From NCBI GenBank assembly GCA_963070105.1, contig OY718803.1, positions 11,443,347-11,507,346 of the forward strand: a stretch of DNA of 64,000 nt, written 5' to 3'. The translations under genes and the position numbers were made by a program. Shown here one piece after another: positions 49,936-62,746 of this stretch. The stretch comes from Litomosoides sigmodontis (Eukaryota > Nematoda > Chromadorea > Rhabditida > Onchocercidae). Each line of letters begins with the position of its first letter. The stretch's first letter is position 1. A model generated the notes under the pieces. That model was given only the letters and a program-made list of their open reading frames with translations, had not been told where the DNA came from and ran no database searches.

Positions 49936-51638
49936 AGACTGGTGGAATGGAATCATCTAGGAATATTTGATAAATTTCTCCTCCAAATAATTCCCTGCAA
50001 TTTCCCTTAATTGAAAAAAATTTTGATTTTCATTCCGAGAAAGCATAGAGAACTACTGCTGCTCTACGATTGTGACGGTTGATTAAGTGGTGATTAATTG
50101 ACTAATTAATACATTACTATTATTACGTGAAAGATTAGAGGTAAATGATCTCATTTGTTGATAATTCATGTTCTTTTCTGTGTATGCGTCTTCTTAATCA
50201 TTTTGCTTCTGTCTAGTTAACTGCTTTCACCTCTCCTTCGTGTCGCGCCGAATGAAAAAGGGAAAGGGTCATTCTTGCTCATCGATCCATGTCCCCTACT
50301 TCCCTTCACTTTGAAAATTAGCACACCACAAAAAACTGAGGTAGCACTTTGAACTGCCCATTTTATTGCCGAAAATTTGCTGTGACGCACAGGTGCTCCT
50401 TCCGCTGTTCCGAGAAAGAGGCGTCCTAACAATACTCCAAAACCGCAATAGCATCCTTCTGAAATTAGTTATTAACGATGAAATTGTGAACTTTATTAAT
50501 CATTCACCACTGCTTCAACCTGTCATTGATTTCGGCAATTGTAACTTGTTTAAATTTACGGTTCTTCTACGTTTCAGTGCTTGACATCTTTCAATAGCTC
50601 CCTTTGCTTGAAATTTTGTTCAAAACTTCAACTTTGTTTTTCCTTTTCTTTTTATTTTTCAACTAAATTATCGTTACGAATAATTTGTTTTGATTTGTTA
50701 AAATATGCAACATTCCCACCATAATTCACGTATTTCTTCACCATTTGATGCTTTTGTTACTTGCGTTAAGAATGTTTTGATAAAGCTTTAAAAAACTTGA
50801 TTTCCCCTTTTACCCATCTATCTCACCCATAGTTTAGTGAAAAATTCACAGAGAGTTTAGAAATTTCGGTCATTCATTTCTGGTAATTTATAAATTCTGA
50901 AATTTGATGAAAATTCTGAAATGGCAGGAGATCTCATTCATGCACTGAATGAATAGTCTTGCTTTCTGTTGATGGTTTCTAAATTTTCCTCGCCTTTGCT
51001 GCCTCCGCCCTGCTACGTGCAAGCAAGTTATTGGCTGTTCGCAGAAAAAAGAATTAATAAATAACTAAAAATTTCTGCACTTTCTTTGTATTCCTTTCTC
51101 ACTTCTGCCACGGACTGATCGCTTCTTCTTAAAAGCCTCAAGGATTCTTTAGCTATTTTTAATTGTAATTTGAACTCTCATCAGAACAACAAGCTTGCGA
51201 ATTTTTCTTCCTTTATTGGTCTTCCGTTGCTGAAAAACAACTTTCCCTTCCCACTCAGATAATAAGCACTAATCAACTTACTCACTATTATTATTATCGT
51301 TATTATTTATTATTATTGTCATTATTATCAATTATTATTTATTAATTATCGATTACTATATTTATTAATTAGTATTATTATTAATGATTATTTCAGTGAA
51401 CTAATATAATGATATTACATTCTGCAGTGGTAGCAAATTAGAAGGAGAAAATTTTTGGAAAGTAGTTGGCTTGAAGATTGCAATAATAAATTGCTTGTTA
51501 ACGTAACATTAGATCCTTTGCACAGAAGACACTAGCGTGGACAGTGACGTAAAATTGCAAACGTTTAATGGACAGCAACTGATGCATAAAGTACAATTGG
51601 AAGTGAAAATCAAATTATTCAATTTCAAAAATAGGTGA
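49936..51638. other. Intergenic, SMAD 3' side
   Basis: AT-rich sequence between convergently oriented genes. A TTA/ATT-rich block lies at about 51285-51400. The minus-strand open frame at 50217-50432 has no recognisable signature and is not called. No RNA gene was seen. Confidence 0.5.
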
Positions 51639-52563
51639 TTAATGTGGAGGAGAGGAATTATGAAAGTAATATCCTTCGAGTGGCCCCCTTGCTATGTCAT
51701 CGATGTTGTAAGATTCCTTTGCAGTCGTTTTCACTGACGAATTGTTGCGAGAAACTGAGGAAGGAATTCCATCCAGAAAGAGTAGATGAAACGAGGAGCT
51801 GCGTGGAATATGTGCTCTGTTAGGGTGGCCGATCGACGTAAGAAGCTTCATCTCTGTTGAGTGTGTAGTACTCACTCCCTGTTGACTCACGGCTGGAATG
51901 AATGTATGTAGTGTGAGACGGTTTAATTGGCTCGACTAATTAATTTATTTCAGACTTAGATGTTAGGTGCGTGGTTGAGAAAGCATAGGCAAACGACCTG
52001 ACCTGAAAAGTTAAGAGGGCTGCGCTACACTCTATCAGCTAAACGAGGAGGCTCAGTAGATGAGAGGACGGAAGGGTAGATTAGAGTCATTTTAAGGAAT
52101 GTTGCATCTTTCTGCTAAATTTATATCAGTTTTACTGAAATCGACTTTGACCAGTGCTTTTCACTTCAATGCCAAATCCGGCCAACAGAGGATAGACAGG
52201 ATTACGTGAAATAAGCCACTGCGAGAGGTATGGTTTGCGTTCGCTGCGTAGAAGCTTATGCGATTCCTGTCGAATTATGTGTATGGGTAATCAATGACGT
52301 TGGTGTGGAAAGGAGTAGTGAATAGGTACGACACTTCTTCTTACGTCATACATCTGATGCTTCGGATCAATTTCATCATCTGAACCTCGAGGGAATTGGT
52401 TGGCAAGGAAGTGTTCCTTTTCCTCTAATATTTTGTTGCTGACCAGCAGATGTGTATTTCTAGCATTTTTCGTCAAATCCACAATCGTTGTTTCAGTTAA
52501 TCCATTCCTGCTATTGATCGTCTCTACTGAAATGAGGAATAGGAATAAATTAACTTGCCACAT
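51639..52563 (-). CDS. Predicted secreted protein, unrecognised, 3 exons
   Basis: The exons on the minus strand are 52563-52345, 52266-52152 and 51892-51639, giving 195 residues. The junctions are canonical (GAC then GTAAGA; TTCGACAG; ACTG then GTCAAA; CATTCCAG), with phases 0 and 1 that fit. The start at 52563 gives a signal-peptide-like leader (MWQVNLFLFLIS); an in-frame ATG at 52656 would add 31 mostly polar residues. The rest is hydrophilic, with an acidic stretch (GSDDEID near residue 61), a central segment ERKPYLSQWLISRNPVYPLL and an Asn/Ser-rich C terminus. I recognise no domain. If exon 2 is not spliced at 52152, the frame ends at 52132 and the protein would have 117 residues. The next gene upstream on this strand is about 1 kb away and also encodes a secreted product. 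Coding character rests on open, phase-consistent exons, not on homology. Confidence 0.5.
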
Positions 52564-53606
52564 TCTTCTACGTGAACTTGTGAACTTATCGCTGTCGGTG
52601 ATTGTAATTTTAATCCGCCGACTAACTGTAACAGTATGAACTACTTCATTTTGCATGCATATTTATGAGTGAAATTTTCGCAACATGATTTAAGGCAGTT
52701 GCATCAATGAAATTGAAAAAACACATAAGTTAATACATCAATGAAATTGATAAAATCACTTAAGGCAGTGATATATGGGTGAACGGAAACTGATAAAATG
52801 ATTACAGCATATAAGGTTCGGTGATCAAGCGTATATGTAAGCAATTTATATAATGATGCTCGGTGGAAGCACAAGTTTGGGTTACTTTAAGTTAAAAAAA
52901 ATTGAATTTTAAAATTTGAAAGTTCCAAATGGGATAGCAAGCAGTGCGGGGAGGGAAATTACAATGACATATGGTTTAGACTGAAACTGCTAATACCTTG
53001 TGTACGAATGATGTGGTGTGCTGATCACAGCGAAGCGCTCTCGATGGCAGAAAGAATGAAAATTCTTGCTTAATAGGTGAATTAAAATGAAAAGTTCATA
53101 GTGTAAAAGATTGAAGCAGAAGTAGTCGGAGGCAGTTGAAGCTGATGAAGAGAGGGAAGGAAAACATTGCAAGAAACAATTAGAATGGGATCACTGAAGG
53201 GAGGATGACCGATCAAAACAACTGGACAGATGAAGTGCTACCTCTCAATGAATTGACTGATTCCTGTAAAAGTTTTCAGCACCAAACTGTATCGGTCATC
53301 CTGATATCAAGTACTCAGTGTTGCGAAAGCTGAAAGTTGAAGGCACACCTGGCCAACAAGAATATATGACCAGTCTTCTAATGCTAGCGTGCACGGATTC
53401 AAACCTGCATCACGCTGTGTAAAATGTTGTTAAGGGCCTACCCTTCGCATCCTTCATTTGCTCTCAAAATGACGTGAATGAAGTGGTGCGGAAAGAAGTA
53501 CTTACATAATGAAGAAAAGTGATTAGGTTCTATCAAAGTGTGCATAATTTCCTTAAGTGGTAAATATTCAAGATTTAAAAAGAGGAAACTATCCTTCTTG
53601 ATGAAA

Positions 53607-55690
53607 TTAAAGTCGTCGAGAATGTTGATAAAATTCCCACTTCTCATCGGGTTCATCGTCCATTTGCTGTTCACTTATCGTTTTATACCTCTGTTGATGC
53701 CACCCTAATTCACTCCCAAACTGCTCTCCTTTTTTACGATTTTTTAATTGACTTGTAATTTGTTGTTCATTTAACGGTTGCTTATGACGCAATCTTCGTT
53801 GGCGTTGTTGGTTAAACCGTAATCGCTGTATGTGACCCGTCCTAAAAAATATGTCAAATAGCAGTGGCCGACCGTGAGATGAGCATTTATTAGCGGAAGC
53901 AGCATTACCTCGTCCTACACTTTCTAAGCTAAGCTTAAAACGCGACGATTTCACTTGATTAGATTCATCGTTAGAGTGACAGATACCTAAACAAATATCT
54001 CGTTATCCTGCCGAGCCGCAAAAGCGCTATAGCTTTCTGGTCAGTCCTGCTAAAATCGCTAACCGATTCAGATCATTGGTGCCCAAATTGAGAGGAATTT
54101 TGATGCATCAAATAACAAATTAATTTCTTTATGTGATAATCTGCTGCTGCAAACTGTGTGAAAAGAAATAATGATACTCTTTTTTTGGAACATGGTGATA
54201 TGCATAGTGCTGAGCCTTTCCAGCTTCCGGATCATCCGGATTGCAGATTACGAGAATATACACATTTCGTTGATAAAAGAAGGGATCGTCAACATATGAT
54301 ATCTGTAAATTAATGCCGTATTAACGTGAGAGAGTGAAGAAATTACTTCTAAGAAAGAAGGCGTTCATATTTCAGTGGAGAGTCAAGGAAGTAATTGTTG
54401 TGTTGAACTGGAAATAAAGTTTGACCCTTCCACTGCAAATCATCGTAGGTTGGAATAAGATAGGGAACTGATGAATAAATGGCAAGCATTACTTGCAAGT
54501 TCCAAAATGATACATCTCTTAAACACTTCACAGTTTCTGAGTAGAAGAAATACATGAATTCAGATAGCACAGTTGATTCGTACATATTAATTCGAGAAGC
54601 GATCTTCCTTTTCACTCCCTCTCTTTCCACTGGAATATCCCAGATGAATATCCAGCGCAGGTAAATTAATTATTTCTTATTCAGCGTACTTGCCAACCTT
54701 AACATATTCATTTTCATACTCGATACCCTCGACAAGTGCCTCCTTCATGCAAGCACTACCGTACCACACTTTATCCTTCCTCCAACTTACAATCTTCGCC
54801 ATTTGTTTGCCGCGGTATTCCAGCGCTTCATGAATGCTAGCTTGTCCAGCCTGTACGAATTTAAATCTAAAAAGTTACAGATGCTATGTGATAGCCAACT
54901 CATCAACAGATAATTAGAATTTAGACCTTTGCATTCAATTCATTTAACTTACACATATTTTTCCATATCTCATAACCGCGCCTTTTCTCCAAACCTTAAG
55001 ACAAACCACACTGATAGATATCATGAACAGATGGAAATGTTAAAAGAATTGAACTTTTGACCATAAGTTCTCGTCAGAAAAGTTAAAAATTAAATGTTAA
55101 CCGGAAATGTGCTAAATTTCAGAAAAAAGAATATGATCTGTCGAGAATTACGCTAAATTTCCGTTGTTGTTACTCCTGGAAAGCACACGAAAACCCCCGC
55201 AGATCGTTTTGGCCTTATGATGACGATCCAGAAAGCGAGCGCAAACTCCGTTTTCAACCAAATATGCATGTCCAAATGTTTCATAATGGCCAGCTTCATC
55301 ATACACTACCCTAAGTATGTCACATGCAAATTACAGCTATCTGTAATTCGGAAATTATTCAAAGAAGTGATTTAAATGAAAGGAATGAATAAGTATGATA
55401 AATGTACCAAAAGGCTACGTATGCTTGTCTAGCAGGTTCTTTGAGATGAGTGGTGTGAAATGTCAAGAAGTCCCTAACAGTTCGGTCACCAAGTAAGGAG
55501 CCATCACTGCTAACTGTCGTCCAGTACTCTTCACCGATCTGAAATTGTCCTCTGCAGATGAAAAGGGAGGGGGAAGAAGAAGAAATAAAATAAAGGCATT
55601 TGCATACTACCAATCAATTTAATAAATTATAGAAAGAGTTACCCATAATGCGTCGCCTACAGCAAATATGAAAAAGGTGACGGGCAACAT
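53607..55690 (-). CDS. Predicted secreted protein of unknown family, 7 exons
   Basis: The exons on the minus strand are 55690-55643, 55538-55408, 55310-55187, 54850-54727, 54629-54493, 54302-54155 and 53986-53607. Every junction has GT-AG ends and a matching phase, giving 363 residues. The start lies 22 bases after a TTTCTTCAG acceptor (AG 55714-55713) and opens a short signal peptide, MLPVTFFIFAVGDALW. Next comes an aromatic-rich region (IGEEYWTT; DRTVRDFLTFHTTHL; HYETFGHAYLVENG; VSWRKDKVWYGSACM) with few cysteines. The last 126 codons are Gln/Arg-rich and basic (RFNQQRQRRLRHKQ) and end EFYQHSRRL. I know no family with this order. Alternatives are that exon 4 could read on to a stop at 54677, and exon 5 could extend beyond 54493 to a later donor. 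Either would change the middle or end of the protein. Confidence 0.62.
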
Positions 55691-55719
55691 CTTGACTTTT
55701 GCTTGACTTTTGCTGAAGA

Positions 55720-58155
55720 AATGTTTTATTTAAATAACTTCATTTATAGAAGTATTAATGGACATGCAAAGTGAAAGAATGCAAGTGGAAATAGACTGAT
55801 TGGAATAATATTAAATTTAGTATCATAAAGAAAATGAGGAGGTAATTCAGATATACGAAATCAATTGATGAAGTTCTACCAAAAGTTAAGGGTGCAGGTA
55901 TTGTAGTGTGACGCTCCGCGTATTGGTTTTTAAAAAAAACGCTACCGCTCCTTTTCACTTCTCGCTTTCAATGTACCTGATATAAAGTTATGGAGCGCGG
56001 TAAAGTTGCAAGGCAAGCAAAGGAAGCAGTTGTCAAAAATGAGATAGAAAGACAAAGTCAATCGACTTGTGACCATCGAATAAAGCAGCCGATTGGCATC
56101 TGGTGAAAGTAGCGTCGGCAGAATATCCGTTGGAAGAAATTTGTTGTGATTAAATCGCAAAATTTCATTGCAATCTATGTCGAGGTGTTTGGTAGAAGAA
56201 GGTGCAGGCGGAAGGAGTTTAAAGGAGAAGACGGAATGAAATCGCAGGAGTGAGTGGTGGTGGAAGAACGCAGAAGCCAAGTGCAATAACGCTGCGGAGG
56301 TGTTGTCAGGGAAGTGAAAACCCCGAGACTTGAGAAAAAGCTAGACGCTTGAGGCGGAAATAAAAAACTGAATTCAAAAATTTCTCCTGGTCCATGCACA
56401 AGAGGACATGCATAGCACTCTTTTCACTAGCAACCCTGGGGATTTGCATGATTGACCACTTTCAGATCCACCTGATATCAAATTAACTAGCAACAGGTTG
56501 TGATGATATTAGTCATATACGTTTGCATCCTGCAAGGGAGCATTTCAGGGAAAGAGGCAAAATGAGCCCTGATTCATCCGTCCAATCATCGTGGTATTTT
56601 TGACCAATTTGCATTAACATGGAATTAATTTCATTTCGCACGACGAATGGGGAAGGGAAAGCTAAGAAGACTTCAGTCGTCCCTTTTCCCTTTCCGGCCT
56701 CCCCCCTCTGTAGTGAGATGATGGACTGATAGATAATAGATGTTCACGCTGCGTACAGAAGACTTGAATTGAAATGAGACGTTCTTCCCATTCGTTCAAT
56801 CAGAAAATGGGATGCTAAAAGCACGCTTCTGCTAGGGGAGATTCTGGGAATCTTTCGTTTGAATGGGAAATGAAGCATTATTTCTCGACGAAGAACTGAA
56901 TGCACTTTCTGTCATTTTTCCTTCCTTTCCTTTTTGGTTGCAACTTTAGCTAAAAGGAATTATTTACAATCCGAAATGTTGAAATGGGCAGTTTAATTGA
57001 GAAAGTGTAGTTTAGATTGGGAAAGAGGAGAAGCACTTCATCAACTAACCGTGCCAGCGTGAAAATAACACGAAAATGATGGAAGCATACATGGAATCAC
57101 TATGGTGTGCCTCAATAATTAGTTATACACTTATTAGCTGAATGAATTTAGCAATTGCTATTTGCTTACGCTTATTTTTTGCGCAACTGCCGTGCGGCGT
57201 AAAAAATAAGAAAGGGAAAATTTTCCAAGTGATAACAAATTGTTGAGTAAATGTAGCGTGTGGCATAAATAAATGTGTTTGGTTGTAACTTTTTTCGACT
57301 GTGAAAAAATTCTAGGAAGTGTAATGTTTCATTCGAGAATTTCGGATTTGTTGATAAAACAAAATTCTCGAATCGTTTCAAAAAATAATTCCGAAATATA
57401 ATGTGAAAAATGAAAAGCATTCTATGCGCAAATCGCCAAGTTCACTTTCTCAAATAGTTCAATAGTAAACGTTCACTTCAAATGACTGGCAAGGGCGATC
57501 AGCAAAACTTCTTCAGCTGCTACATTAAGTTTTTCCTTATATTTATCCATTCTGCCATGGTTATTTAAGCATGAAAAGAGTTCAATTCACCATAATTCGG
57601 TAATTACTCTCCTCTAAATTCACTTTGACAGAGCAATGCATTTCAGTGGACGAATTAAATAAATTGAACAGTTCTGCTGACGCAGATAACTCACTGAAAT
57701 GACCACTACTGACGCCCAGCTTCTTCATCTGTCCCAACCAACGTCATTGTCCCGTGAAGAAGTAGCGATGCACTGCTCGCTACAGCACAACACAACGCTA
57801 CGTTATCAGTGATTAATCAAACGAATTCATTATCATGGAGACAAGGAAAGGGAGTAAACCGTTAGGAGGGAAAAGTGAGGAGAAATTGAGTGAGATTTTA
57901 TATCGGTACAACTATTGCCTTCTTTGCTAACTTAAAATGACAATTTTGCATTGATATAGAAATATTTCCACTTTTGAAAAAGAAATGAGCAATTGGAGGC
58001 TTAGGCATTATTAGCAGCAAAGCGAAAGAAGAGTGTTTTAGCTTGAATATGCAACTTGAAATTTAAATTTCAAGTCAGCATTTTAATTAAGGTAATTATT
58101 TTTCCATACTCCGACACTGTTGACCCTTTCCTCCTCTCTTCAGTACACCCACGTA
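55720..58155. other. Region without a supported gene
   Basis: Upstream of the secreted-protein gene. The minus-strand open frame 55942-56286 is long but has no clear splice context or signature. A short pyrimidine-rich stretch lies near 56690-56710. Confidence 0.45.
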
Positions 58156-58158
58156 CAC

Positions 58159-58331
58159 CTGACAGTTGTTGTTTAAAGCAATAATTTACTTCTTCCCATT
58201 CTTGACACAAGTGCCACCAATTCTTTTCGGCATTGTGGGAGAGGGCTTTATTGAGTCGTGCAAATGATGTCCGCAGATGCGATGTCGCTAGTCTGGCCAG
58301 ACGAAAACACATTTGGTCAATTTTTGGCCTT
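58159..58331 (-). CDS. Candidate cysteine-containing exon, unrecognised
   Basis: Bounded by acceptor GCTTAG (after 58332) and donor TCAG followed by GTGTAC (58158), phase 2 in and phase 1 out. It encodes about 57 residues with CFRLARL, NWWHLCQEWEEVNYC and a dense helical pattern. The Cys spacing recalls nematode Cys-rich secreted domains such as DUF19 or CPG4, but this is only an impression. It may belong to the same minus-strand gene as the candidate at 60.5-60.8 kb. No in-phase link was established. Confidence 0.38.
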
Positions 58332-60499
58332 CTAAGCAATCACTCTAGCAGAGACAGCGATGGAAGCAATTGGTACTGTAGAGATTTGTGATGAAAATAG
58401 TATGAAGTTTGAATTTGGGATGGCTAATAACCGATTCAGGCGCGAGAGGTCAGATGACAACGAACGATCGCTTCTATATGGCGTTCGAAATGTTACATAA
58501 GCGTTGACGTCGTTTGTTCTGTTTTTTCGTCTTTTAAATAAATATGTATTACTCGCAGTTTTGAAAAATTGCTTAATTATCATTATTCTTTCCTTCTCGC
58601 TGAGAAGTAATTTCAATGAAAAAGTTGAAATTAAGGAGAGTGTGAGAATTCGGCAACGAGTTACAAAAAATTTATGGAAATTTTGCTGGACGAAAACATT
58701 TTTTTCGATTTTCTTGGTTGACGATCGTTTCTTTTAAGTTGGCGAATTTTAAATTCAATCCGCACTGCCTGAAATAAACTGCCGATGCCACTCATATCTG
58801 CGAAATATATCTAAGCATCATAATACTATTCAATGTGAAATTTTAAATATATTGCCTATCAACAATTCTGTTCACGCAAGAAGCATATGTTAAATTGATA
58901 GTGTAATTATGCAAATGAGGTAAATAACAGTGAATCTGATTATAGAATAATCAATTTAATTTAATTTGCTCAGTTGAAAAGCAGCACGCATGCACAGTTA
59001 AGGGAGTTTTGCGAAACACATGGGAAGTGGAAGAAGAAAATGAATTTAACAATACAAAATCCACGAAGAGAGGAATTGTACTACTGAGTTCTGCTTCCCC
59101 CTTAAATTTAATGCACCAAGGCATTCACGCTTATCATCATCAACTGCAACCAAAAGAGAATTCAATGCGCTCCACTGAGGTTACCGACGGACAGTGGCGC
59201 ATCTGCTCAGCGTCCTGCGTATTTCTACTTTCCTTTCAATACCTTCCCCTCTCGTTTCCCTGCTCGCTACTGCTCCTCACTCTCTTACTGTTCGCTTTTT
59301 TGGATAAGTTCCGTTTAAGGCTTACAAAATTTGATTTTTATTGAAAACAGTTACTGCAGGAAGAATCAGAAAAGCTAACTAACTGAACTTGCCCGCTCGT
59401 TTACCATGGCAATCAAATAATTTAAATAAATGCTACTGAGGGTCACCTTCGAGACTGTCAATCTGACAAAATGTATAAGTTAATTTTTTTCAATGTCAAA
59501 CAAGGGAAAATGGAAAAAAAGGAAATGACGAACAAATGGTTGTGAAATTTGTGATCTTTTATATGAAATAAATTTTAAGAGAAATGTGCAGTCTTATGAT
59601 GATGATGATATTCATAAGAAAGCTAGTGCATTCAGCTTAAATCGCACAGCTCTTGTAAGTTTCAGAAGTTGCAAAGGCCTATTTCTCTCTTTCTATCACC
59701 CTACTTTTTCTCCACAAGCTTATCGTCGTTATCCCCATGTAGTTCCTGTTTGTCATCTGCCGCTACTTAGCACACTACTGTTAACACCACCCTCGTCGTC
59801 CCTTGGCTGTTGCCGCAGGAAAAGTTGGAAACTAAAGTGGCAGCAAGTGGTCAGCAGTGCCTGAAATTTTACGCAAAAGAGATAGAAATAATAATAGTGG
59901 CGGGGAAAGTGGAAGAGAAAGAGCAAGAAGCAAGCAATAACCACTGCTTGTGCTCGGCTCCTTCTATCATCTGATAACGCTGAACCACCACAGCCTGCAC
60001 ACACATTGATATATCGTTGCAAATTCTGCCCATTTAAGTGCACACGTTTAGCTAACCGCAGATACAACCACCGACTCTCTTCCACCATGCAGTGCAGATC
60101 CAGAACGAGGCACACACACACACGCTTACGTGTCTATCTGTAATACGTTTGGTAATTCGCGCGTAACTGTAAATTTCTGGCGCTGTTGCCATCCAAATCT
60201 CCAATGCCATCTTCAACAACAACAATAGGTCGGTCATACGCATTAGCGCTATAATAAAATTTCACTTTTTGCCAATAAATCTGACTAACCGAATGTGTCA
60301 CGTGAAGCACGACAGGCAGTTCTAACAGTTTTAATCTTTCCCTCCATTTTAATATGAGAATTGTTTTCCCACCAATCTCACAAATTTATCAACTGTTCCT
60401 GTGGTGATAACGATAATGTTAAAATAATGTGAATGAGTCATCGAATTTAGGAAAAACTTGAAATAAATGAAAAACTGTTTCTGAAAGAAAGACTGCTTT

Positions 60500-60840
60500 T
60501 GTAATGCAGTAGAGTTAGTTGTCGACAGAGCGGATTCGGGAACAAATCCACTCGTTGTTGAGCATCGGAAACCAAAAAGCCCACGGCACCAAGGCATTCC
60601 ATCAATCGCTAACGAACCGGTCGAATCGAACATTTCCCACATAGCCTGGCCTCGATCCTTCATTCCCTTAAAAAACGAGCAGTAATGCATGTGATCCTTT
60701 TCCAGTCTGATGAGCGTAGCATTGGCTGCGAATGTCTCTCTGTTCATCACATCCATTAGCACCAGCAGTGGATGGCCTATTATTCCACAGTGTGCACGCA
60801 ACGAATGTCTTTCCGCTCCCAACTTTAGAGGACGCATGTC
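60500..60840 (-). CDS. Candidate cysteine-containing exon, unrecognised
   Basis: A minus-strand open frame of more than 110 codons with balanced composition, including HYCSFFKGMKDRG, WEMFDSTGSL and MPWCRGLFGFRC. The frame stays open to 60349, but the part below about 60500 becomes Phe-rich and intron-like. Exon ends are not fixed. Part of the plus strand here (60732-60953) is also open with a plausible translation, so strand assignment is uncertain. Confidence 0.35.
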
Positions 60841-61649
60841 CACCAACTGACTTACTCTTAACGGATAATTTACTTCTTCAAGAAATACAACGAAGGACGA
60901 GAAGAGAAGAATGCATGAATCCTGTCACTTATCATCTCATTTTCACGCGTTGACGATTTAAGGCGGCCAGGTTTGAGCTCTTACTAAATTATCTTCTAAC
61001 ATTTGAGAAATTCTGTTGCTCGAGATTTACGAAGCCCATTCTTCTTCCAGCAGAAAAAGCCCTACGTTTCTACCAAATGATCCCTAACACAGAACCCGCA
61101 ACACGAAGCACTTACCACGAGAGGCTATTCCTTTTATCCAGTTGTAAAGTATATGACGCTGCGCAATTCTTTCTTCCCAAACCGAAATTTAACGCCACAT
61201 ATATTATTACACGCTAGAAAGTGGATTGGGCGTACGTCACAGCTTGGCATTTATTTTGGAGATAGGGCTTTAAGTTTCAGTTTTAATCCATCTAAATTAC
61301 AATTCATCTACGCACTATCCTCCTCCTCTTTTTTTATGAAATTCGAATTCGAACTAAATTGAGAAAGTTGAAGTCTAGATCAGATTTCCAGTTGAGTTTA
61401 TGCTTTAAAAAAATTTGTTAATTTTTTTTAGCGATTTCTTCGCTTTCTAGGAGGATCGTTTTGTGTTCAAAATTGGACGAAATTGGCCTTCTTTGTACTT
61501 CTTTCGGAATATATTTTTTTCTTCAGGTCGAAGCTTTAGTTTATTTTTTATTACAAGACACGAAAAAGACTTACGAGAAAAGTATTTGTATTAGTGATTT
61601 TTTGTATTTGAACAAAAATATGTTTGAACATTAATTTCCAGTCGTAGAA

Positions 61650-62333
61650 ATGTTAGACATTTGTCAACGAATTAGCGAATGGAAGCGTTTCTTATTTCCA
61701 CGATTAACGACCCGGACAACTCTTGCACATTACATACCAATGGTTGGAGCATTGAGCCACTCACTGTATTCTGTGCATATTCTTTCACCAGACTTGCTTT
61801 CCAGGTTTTTTTCCATAATTTTGGATAAGAAAAATTTCCTTGGATAAGAAAACTATTAATTGACTAGTTATTTATGTTTATTATGTTGTGGTTGTTGTGT
61901 GTTTATGCTGAGGAATATTTGTATAAAAGGAATATTTGTATAAGACTTGCTGAATAACAGAGGTGTGTTTGAAGTTTGAACTTTGAACTTTTAATTGAAA
62001 AGTTGGACTAACCATCTTTTATTTAATGCTATAATCATAATTTTAAGTTGGCTGCTGTAATGTTGCATACGTATTCATTTTTGAGCCAAGCCTTTCTTCA
62101 TCCAACAATAGGCTGTTTTTTTTAGGTATCTCGGAGTTCATGACTTAGCGGCGGAATTTTCAATACTCTGCACGGCTACTCTTGGCCCTGGTTTTGCGGT
62201 CTATTTTCGACCACATATGAATCGTTTGGGTCGTTGGAAACGTATTGAATACAGCGTATTTGCCGCTGTAATGTTTACATACGGATCGTTGTTTGCCGTT
62301 ATTTTTCTCAAGGACATTTTACCGAATACGTAG
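61650..62333 (+). CDS. Small predicted membrane protein, 2 exons
   Basis: Exons 61650-61804 and 62126-62333 join in phase 2 to give 120 residues. The start lies eight bases after a TTTCCAG acceptor (AG 61640-61641), a likely spliced-leader site. An N-terminal basic/aromatic segment (EWKRFLFPRLTTRTTL) precedes three hydrophobic stretches: about 31-50 (moderate), about 60-82 with CTATLGPGFAVYF, and about 97-116 with FAAVMFTYGSLFAVIF. It ends KDILPNT. The two segments after residue 55 are convincing membrane helices. I do not recognise the family. Confidence 0.65.
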
Positions 62334-62746
62334 GATATGTTGCCTTTTTCATAAAATATCCGCAGAGAAGGATATTACTAAAAAATTCTTTTGTTAATTT
62401 AGAAATCATTACACTTATGGAGGCTATTTTTCACTACGGAGAAGAAAATAGTGTTAGTATAACTTCAAGTTGCTGGAATAGTGCCATTTATGTTTGTCGT
62501 AGGATAAAGAGCCCATATTCTTTACTCAGTTCTCTAAAGGAAAGAAGTTAATTGCGGGTGTTCGCTTCTCTATTCAAGTTTATTAATTTTAGTCCTCACG
62601 ATTTATTCTTTAAATTATGTGGTTATCAAGAATAGTTGTATGATCGACTGTGTAAAGGTAGCTATGTAACCAAACGATATATTGAACGTAAGAGCAATGC
62701 AATTTTATAGTCGTATAAATCACTTAATTTTAGACTCAAAGTGTGG

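Noticed and set aside
55643..55656. 14-base micro-exon for the secreted-protein gene, joined at 55551
   Set aside because: It was needed only with the acceptor at 55552-55553. The stronger TTTCAG acceptor at 55539-55540 joins the signal-peptide exon in frame without it.
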